Below, piece after piece: positions 5,285 to 7,622 of a DNA stretch of 7,622 nt. A program made the translations under genes and the position numbers. The notes under the pieces were generated by a model. That model had not been told where the DNA came from. It searched no databases and saw nothing but the letters and a program-made list of their open reading frames with translations. Location of the stretch: positions 1 through 7,622 of the forward strand of contig CAKTNS010000070.1 in NCBI GenBank assembly GCA_934589225.1, read 5' to 3'. Each line of letters starts with the position of its first letter. Position 1 is the stretch's first letter. The stretch is from an uncultured Oscillospiraceae bacterium (lineage in GTDB: Bacteria > Bacillota > Clostridia > Oscillospirales > Oscillospiraceae).

Positions 5285-6568
5285 ATGCTGGATCCCCTTT
5301 TTTCACTAGGCATCTACCTTATAGAAATGCTTATTTCCTATATTTTTTATTCGTCCCTGGTGGAACAAAAATGCAGGACCGCCAAAACGCTTCTGATCGG
5401 CGCCGGGCTCTTCACTTTGGGCTCTGCCGTAAATATTCTGTTGCGGAATAACGGGCCGGTCAATACACTTACGACCTGGTTGATCAATATCGTCTTTGCG
5501 TATTCTTGTTTTGATTCTTCCTTCTCCAAAAGCATGTTTTATGCCGCAATTCTCGTAGTCGTGAACTTCGCTATCGAAATGTCGATCATCGTAATAAGCG
5601 CATTCATGGTTGGGGAAAGTTTTCTTGGATATAACGACAATTTTCTCCTCCTTGTTTTTCAGGCCATTACCATTAAAACGCTATATTTTCTCATCACCTT
5701 GCTTCTGATCAGAGCGCTGCGTCCCGGAGATGACCGCAGCACTGTTCCGTTGGATTTCCTGGTGTATCCGGTATCTATAGCCGTATGCCTGACAATTTTT
5801 TGGTACATCTGTTCCCGGCCCACCACCGGCAGCAAGGTTCAGCTCCTTCTGGCCGTCTCCAGCGTCTGCCTTTTCGTTTCGGCTATTTTCCTGTTCTTTG
5901 CGTATTCCCACCAGGTAAGGAAGGAGCGCCAGACCTTGCAAATCCAAAGCGAATTGAGCAGATTGCAGACGGAGCAGTCCTATTATCAAATCCTGGACCG
6001 GCAAAATCAGCAGTTGATGCTCTATGCCCACGACGCCAAGAAACACCTGGCCGCCATCCAGGCCCTGAACGAAGACCCGGCAATCGGAAACTATGTTGCA
6101 AAGCTGTCCGAACAGCTGAATGACTACTCCAAAAGCCGCAGCAGCGGCAACAAGCTTCTGGATGTTATGCTGAATAAGTACGAGATCGACTGTAAAATGC
6201 GGGGGATTTCCTTTGAGTATGACGTCAAAACCTGCAACCTCTCCCAGCTGGAAGACATCGACCTGGTGGCCATCCTCGGCAACCTCCTGGACAATGCCGT
6301 TACAGCCTCGGAAAAATCCGCCCAAAAATACATTTCCCTGAGCACCGTCTACCGCAACCGATACAGCGTCATGATCCTTGTCAACAGCTGCGATACGCCC
6401 CCAAAGCAGTCCGGAAACCGGCTGATTTCCACCAAGTCCGAAACCGGCTTCCATGGCTTCGGACTGAAAAGCGTCGCAAAAGCCATTGAGAAATATGACG
6501 GCGACTACGAATGGAACTATGATGCGGATCAACAAGTATTCACGATTACAGTGATGGTTTCCTCCTAA
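5285..6568 (+). CDS. GHKL (AgrC-like) sensor histidine kinase
   Basis: A 427-aa membrane sensor kinase of the HPK10/AgrC-ComD group. The N-terminal half (about 5-208) has roughly six hydrophobic segments. A coiled-coil-like linker follows (QVRKERQTLQIQSELSRLQT), then the phosphoacceptor region LMLYAHDAKKHLAAIQAL with predicted H249. The ATP-binding domain carries the N-box NLLDN (N333, N337) and the G-box GFHGFGLKSV (388-397). The classical D-box/F-box is reduced, as usual for HATPase_c_5. ATG at 5285 has GGAGG seven bases upstream and lies one base after the regulator's stop. The longer frame from 5048 merely overlaps the regulator. AgrC-type kinases often sense peptides, but no AgrD/AgrB-like gene is visible here, so the ligand is unknown. 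Confidence 0.94.
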   Translation: MLDPLFSLGIYLIEMLISYIFYSSLVEQKCRTAKTLLIGAGLFTLGSAVNILLRNNGPVNTLTTWLINIVFAYSCFDSSFSKSMFYAAILVVVNFAIEMSIIVISAFMVGESFLGYNDNFLLLVFQAITIKTLYFLITLLLIRALRPGDDRSTVPLDFLVYPVSIAVCLTIFWYICSRPTTGSKVQLLLAVSSVCLFVSAIFLFFAYSHQVRKERQTLQIQSELSRLQTEQSYYQILDRQNQQLMLYAHDAKKHLAAIQALNEDPAIGNYVAKLSEQLNDYSKSRSSGNKLLDVMLNKYEIDCKMRGISFEYDVKTCNLSQLEDIDLVAILGNLLDNAVTASEKSAQKYISLSTVYRNRYSVMILVNSCDTPPKQSGNRLISTKSETGFHGFGLKSVAKAIEKYDGDYEWNYDADQQVFTITVMVSS

Positions 6569-6606
6569 TATGTGTTGTTTCGATGTTGACTTATTTTTTG
6601 CGGGAC

Positions 6607-6639
6607 AAAAAGCAAAACCGCCCGGAAATACCGGACGGT
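6607..6639 (-). terminator. Terminator of the toxin-antitoxin operon
   Basis: On the minus strand ACCGTCCGG and CCGGGCGGT form a continuous 9-bp stem including one U-G wobble, with a 5-base loop. TTTTGCTTTTT follows. On the plus strand the wobble becomes a C/A mismatch and there is no T-run, so it acts leftward. It begins only about 7 bases past the toxin stop codon. No clear plus-strand terminator for the kinase operon is seen at 6569-6606. Confidence 0.8.
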
Positions 6640-6645
6640 AAGTGC

Positions 6646-7071
6646 TTATGCAAATTCATCTTCCAAGGCCTTCATAAAATCATCCGGGGTGTACACAGGT
6701 ACAGGCGATTTCATGTAGTCCTTCGTATTCCGGGTAATGATGCAGTCCACCTTGGAACGGATTGCGGTTTCAATCATCACGGCATCCTCAAAATCGGTGG
6801 TTTCCGAGGATAGAGCGTGGAATACATCTACTGCTGTGCTGTCCAGCATACTGACGATGCCAAGCAGACTACCCAGAATGCTCCGGGCTTTTTCGTCGCT
6901 GTGTGTGCAGCGGTGGGTCAGATAGTAAATGTCTGTAGCAGACTTGGCGGTAATGCACCCGGTAAACTGCTCCCCAGCGGCGGCACGGAAAATCTGGAGT
7001 GCGGTAGGCGCAAAAGGTTCTCTTTTTTGCAGAAAGTCAATGACGACACAGGTATCTAAGATTGCTTTCAT
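6646..7071 (-). CDS. PIN-domain toxin (VapC-like)
   Basis: A 141-aa PIN-domain protein, the usual length for type II toxins that cleave RNA in a Mg2+-dependent way. Visible acidic and active-site elements are D6 in AILDTCVVIDFL, D93/D96 in TDFEDAVMIETA, and CIITRNTKDY (110-119) with T113, R114, N115 and D118. This arrangement (DFEDA plus TRN.KD) is typical of the PIN_3 subgroup. The target RNA cannot be deduced. Its ATG overlaps the antitoxin's TGA by four bases (ATGA), and the best GGAGG lies 14-16 bases upstream inside the antitoxin gene, so translation is probably coupled. All catalytic positions look intact. Confidence 0.9.
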   Translation of the reverse strand: MKAILDTCVVIDFLQKREPFAPTALQIFRAAAGEQFTGCITAKSATDIYYLTHRCTHSDEKARSILGSLLGIVSMLDSTAVDVFHALSSETTDFEDAVMIETAIRSKVDCIITRNTKDYMKSPVPVYTPDDFMKALEDEFA

Positions 7072-7283
7072 AAGGAATTCAACCGCTCCTCCCGTGCTTC
7101 CTCCAGGGTCATGGAGTCCGGGACGCTGCCAAACAATGAGTCAACGATGTCCACACGATCCTGATATGGAGAAACCAGCTTGGCGATGGTTTTTCCGTTG
7201 CGGGTGATGTAGATGTCCTGGGTGGCTGCCAGCAGAAGATATTTTCCGAGGTTGAGCTTTAGCTCCGTTGCGGTAATGGACAT
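7068..7283 (-). CDS. Phd/YefM-like antitoxin
   Basis: A 71-aa antitoxin, typical for the family. The N-terminal MSITATELKLNLGKYLLLA has the Phd/YefM pattern, followed by DIYITRNGKTIAKLVSPY, the common TRNGKPVAxLVP-type element of the dimeric DNA-binding fold. The C-terminal part (DIVDSLFGSVPDSMTLEEAREERL) is the likely toxin-binding tail. The start has a strong AGGAGG (7292-7297) eight or nine bases upstream. It is the first gene of the operon with the PIN toxin. It is expected to neutralise the toxin and repress its own promoter through the repeated elements at 7322-7354. Confidence 0.9.
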   Translation of the reverse strand: MSITATELKLNLGKYLLLAATQDIYITRNGKTIAKLVSPYQDRVDIVDSLFGSVPDSMTLEEAREERLNSL

Positions 7284-7311
7284 AGGTCAAGCCTCCTTTC
7301 TGTGTACTTCT

Positions 7312-7340
7312 ATTATATACGAATCGAACGAAAATATCAA
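7312..7340 (-). promoter_or_regulatory. Promoter of the toxin-antitoxin operon
   Basis: On the minus strand, -35 TTGATA (7335-7340), a 17-base spacer and a perfect -10 TATAAT (7312-7317). The predicted start is around 7305, immediately before the ribosome binding site. Confidence 0.75.
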
Positions 7341-7354
7341 TAGAAATCGAACGA
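7322..7354 (-). promoter_or_regulatory. Two operator-like repeats in the toxin-antitoxin promoter
   Basis: AATCGAACGA occurs at 7322-7331 and 7345-7354, with starts 23 bp apart. The second copy extends to an imperfect palindrome, AAATCG-AA-CGATTT. One copy lies between -35 and -10 and the other just upstream of -35, well placed for autorepression by the antitoxin or toxin-antitoxin complex. Confidence 0.55.
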
Positions 7355-7432
7355 TTTTTTGTTATAGCTCCATCATTTCCCGCACGACCCTGCTATCCGA
7401 CAATGGTCTTCACCTTTTTTGATTTTTGGGAT

Positions 7433-7475
7433 AAAAAAGGCCGTCAACTTCTCGCTCATTGCGACCAGTCAACGG
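7433..7475 (-). terminator. Terminator of the gene at the right edge
   Basis: On the minus strand CCGTTGACT pairs with AGTTGACGG over nine positions (two G-U wobbles). An inner TCGC/GCGA stem with a 5-base loop lies inside a small internal loop. The stem is followed by CC and six Ts (A-run at 7433-7438). On the plus strand the wobbles become C/A mismatches, so it works leftward. It lies about 70 bases after the stop codon at 7547 and before the toxin-antitoxin promoter. Confidence 0.65.
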
Positions 7476-7546
7476 TCAGTTTTTCGGTATTCGGTTTTTG
7501 TGTTCAGTTCGACAAACTGGAAGTTGTCAGTCTTTCATCTTTTTTA

Positions 7547-7621
7547 TCACTCACTAATTAACTGTAATCCATTAGGATTTAGCTGATATATTTTATCACA
7601 CACCTCTTCAATGTACTTTCT
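7547..7621 (-). CDS. C-terminal end of an unidentified gene
   Basis: A frame entering from the right edge encodes 24 residues (starting RKYIEEVCDKIYQ, ending GLQLISE) and stops at TGA (7547-7549), followed in frame by TAA. The composition looks protein-like, and an intrinsic terminator lies downstream on the same strand. The start is outside the window and no family can be assigned. Confidence 0.4.
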   Translation of the reverse strand, partial: RKYIEEVCDKIYQLNPNGLQLISE

Positions 7622-7622
7622 A

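Noticed and set aside
5681..6535. 284-codon minus-strand frame over the kinase
   Set aside because: It is antisense to intact kinase motifs (H249, NLLDN, G-box). The Gly/Val-rich sequence is an artefact of the complementary codons.
7319..7354. Possible Gram-positive LexA (SOS) box, CGAAC-N4-GTTCG
   Set aside because: Only the CGAAC half is present in each repeat; no properly spaced GTTCG partner exists, so an antitoxin operator fits better.
7413..7440. CCTTTTTT / AAAAAAGG inverted repeat
   Set aside because: A weak, almost entirely A/T stem. Its right arm is the T-run of the terminator at 7433-7475, which explains it better.

Overview
The window looks like a chromosomal piece of a Gram-positive, gut-type Clostridia, probably Oscillospiraceae-like. 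The reasons are the Firmicutes-style Shine-Dalgarno sites (AGGAGG, AGGTGAT), the sigma-A promoters with extended -10 boxes, the clostridial form of the branched-chain aminotransferase, and the LytTR/GHKL two-component pair. GC content is uneven: 60-bp samples counted by hand give about 58-65 % in ilvE, the TraX-like gene, the response regulator and the kinase, but only about 32-47 % in the lipoprotein gene between them. The taxonomic guess is inference.

Left third (1-1900, mostly minus strand). A promoter, leader hairpin, ribosome binding site and the first eight codons of a gene leaving the window lie at 1-113. Next comes ilvE (branched-chain aminotransferase) with its own promoter and a clear intrinsic terminator. 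Upstream of ilvE are a terminator-like hairpin, a perfect 15-bp inverted repeat, and a decayed fragment of an ABC transporter ATPase.

Centre (1909-6568). Two divergent operons face each other across about 270 bp. The minus-strand operon encodes a secreted lipoprotein (DUF6034-like) and then a TraX-family polytopic membrane protein, a putative acyltransferase. The plus-strand operon encodes a LytTR response regulator and a GHKL (AgrC-like) sensor kinase. Each has a good sigma-A promoter. The plus-strand promoter is overlain by a long dyad and by candidate LytTR half-sites. The layout suggests that the two-component system controls itself and perhaps the lipoprotein/TraX pair. The most striking detail is between the lipoprotein gene and the TraX-like gene: a second, frame-shifted lipoprotein tail. 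It encodes the same nine residues (NAVDGSVIN) with six synonymous codon differences and ends in a TGA overlapping the TraX start codon. This looks like the remnant of a diverged paralogue that used to occupy the position.

Right part (6600-7622, minus strand). A type II toxin-antitoxin pair (Phd/YefM-like antitoxin, PIN-domain toxin, 4-nt overlap) has its own promoter, repeated operator-like elements in that promoter, and an intrinsic terminator. Beyond it is the terminator and C-terminal end of another minus-strand gene that enters from the right edge.
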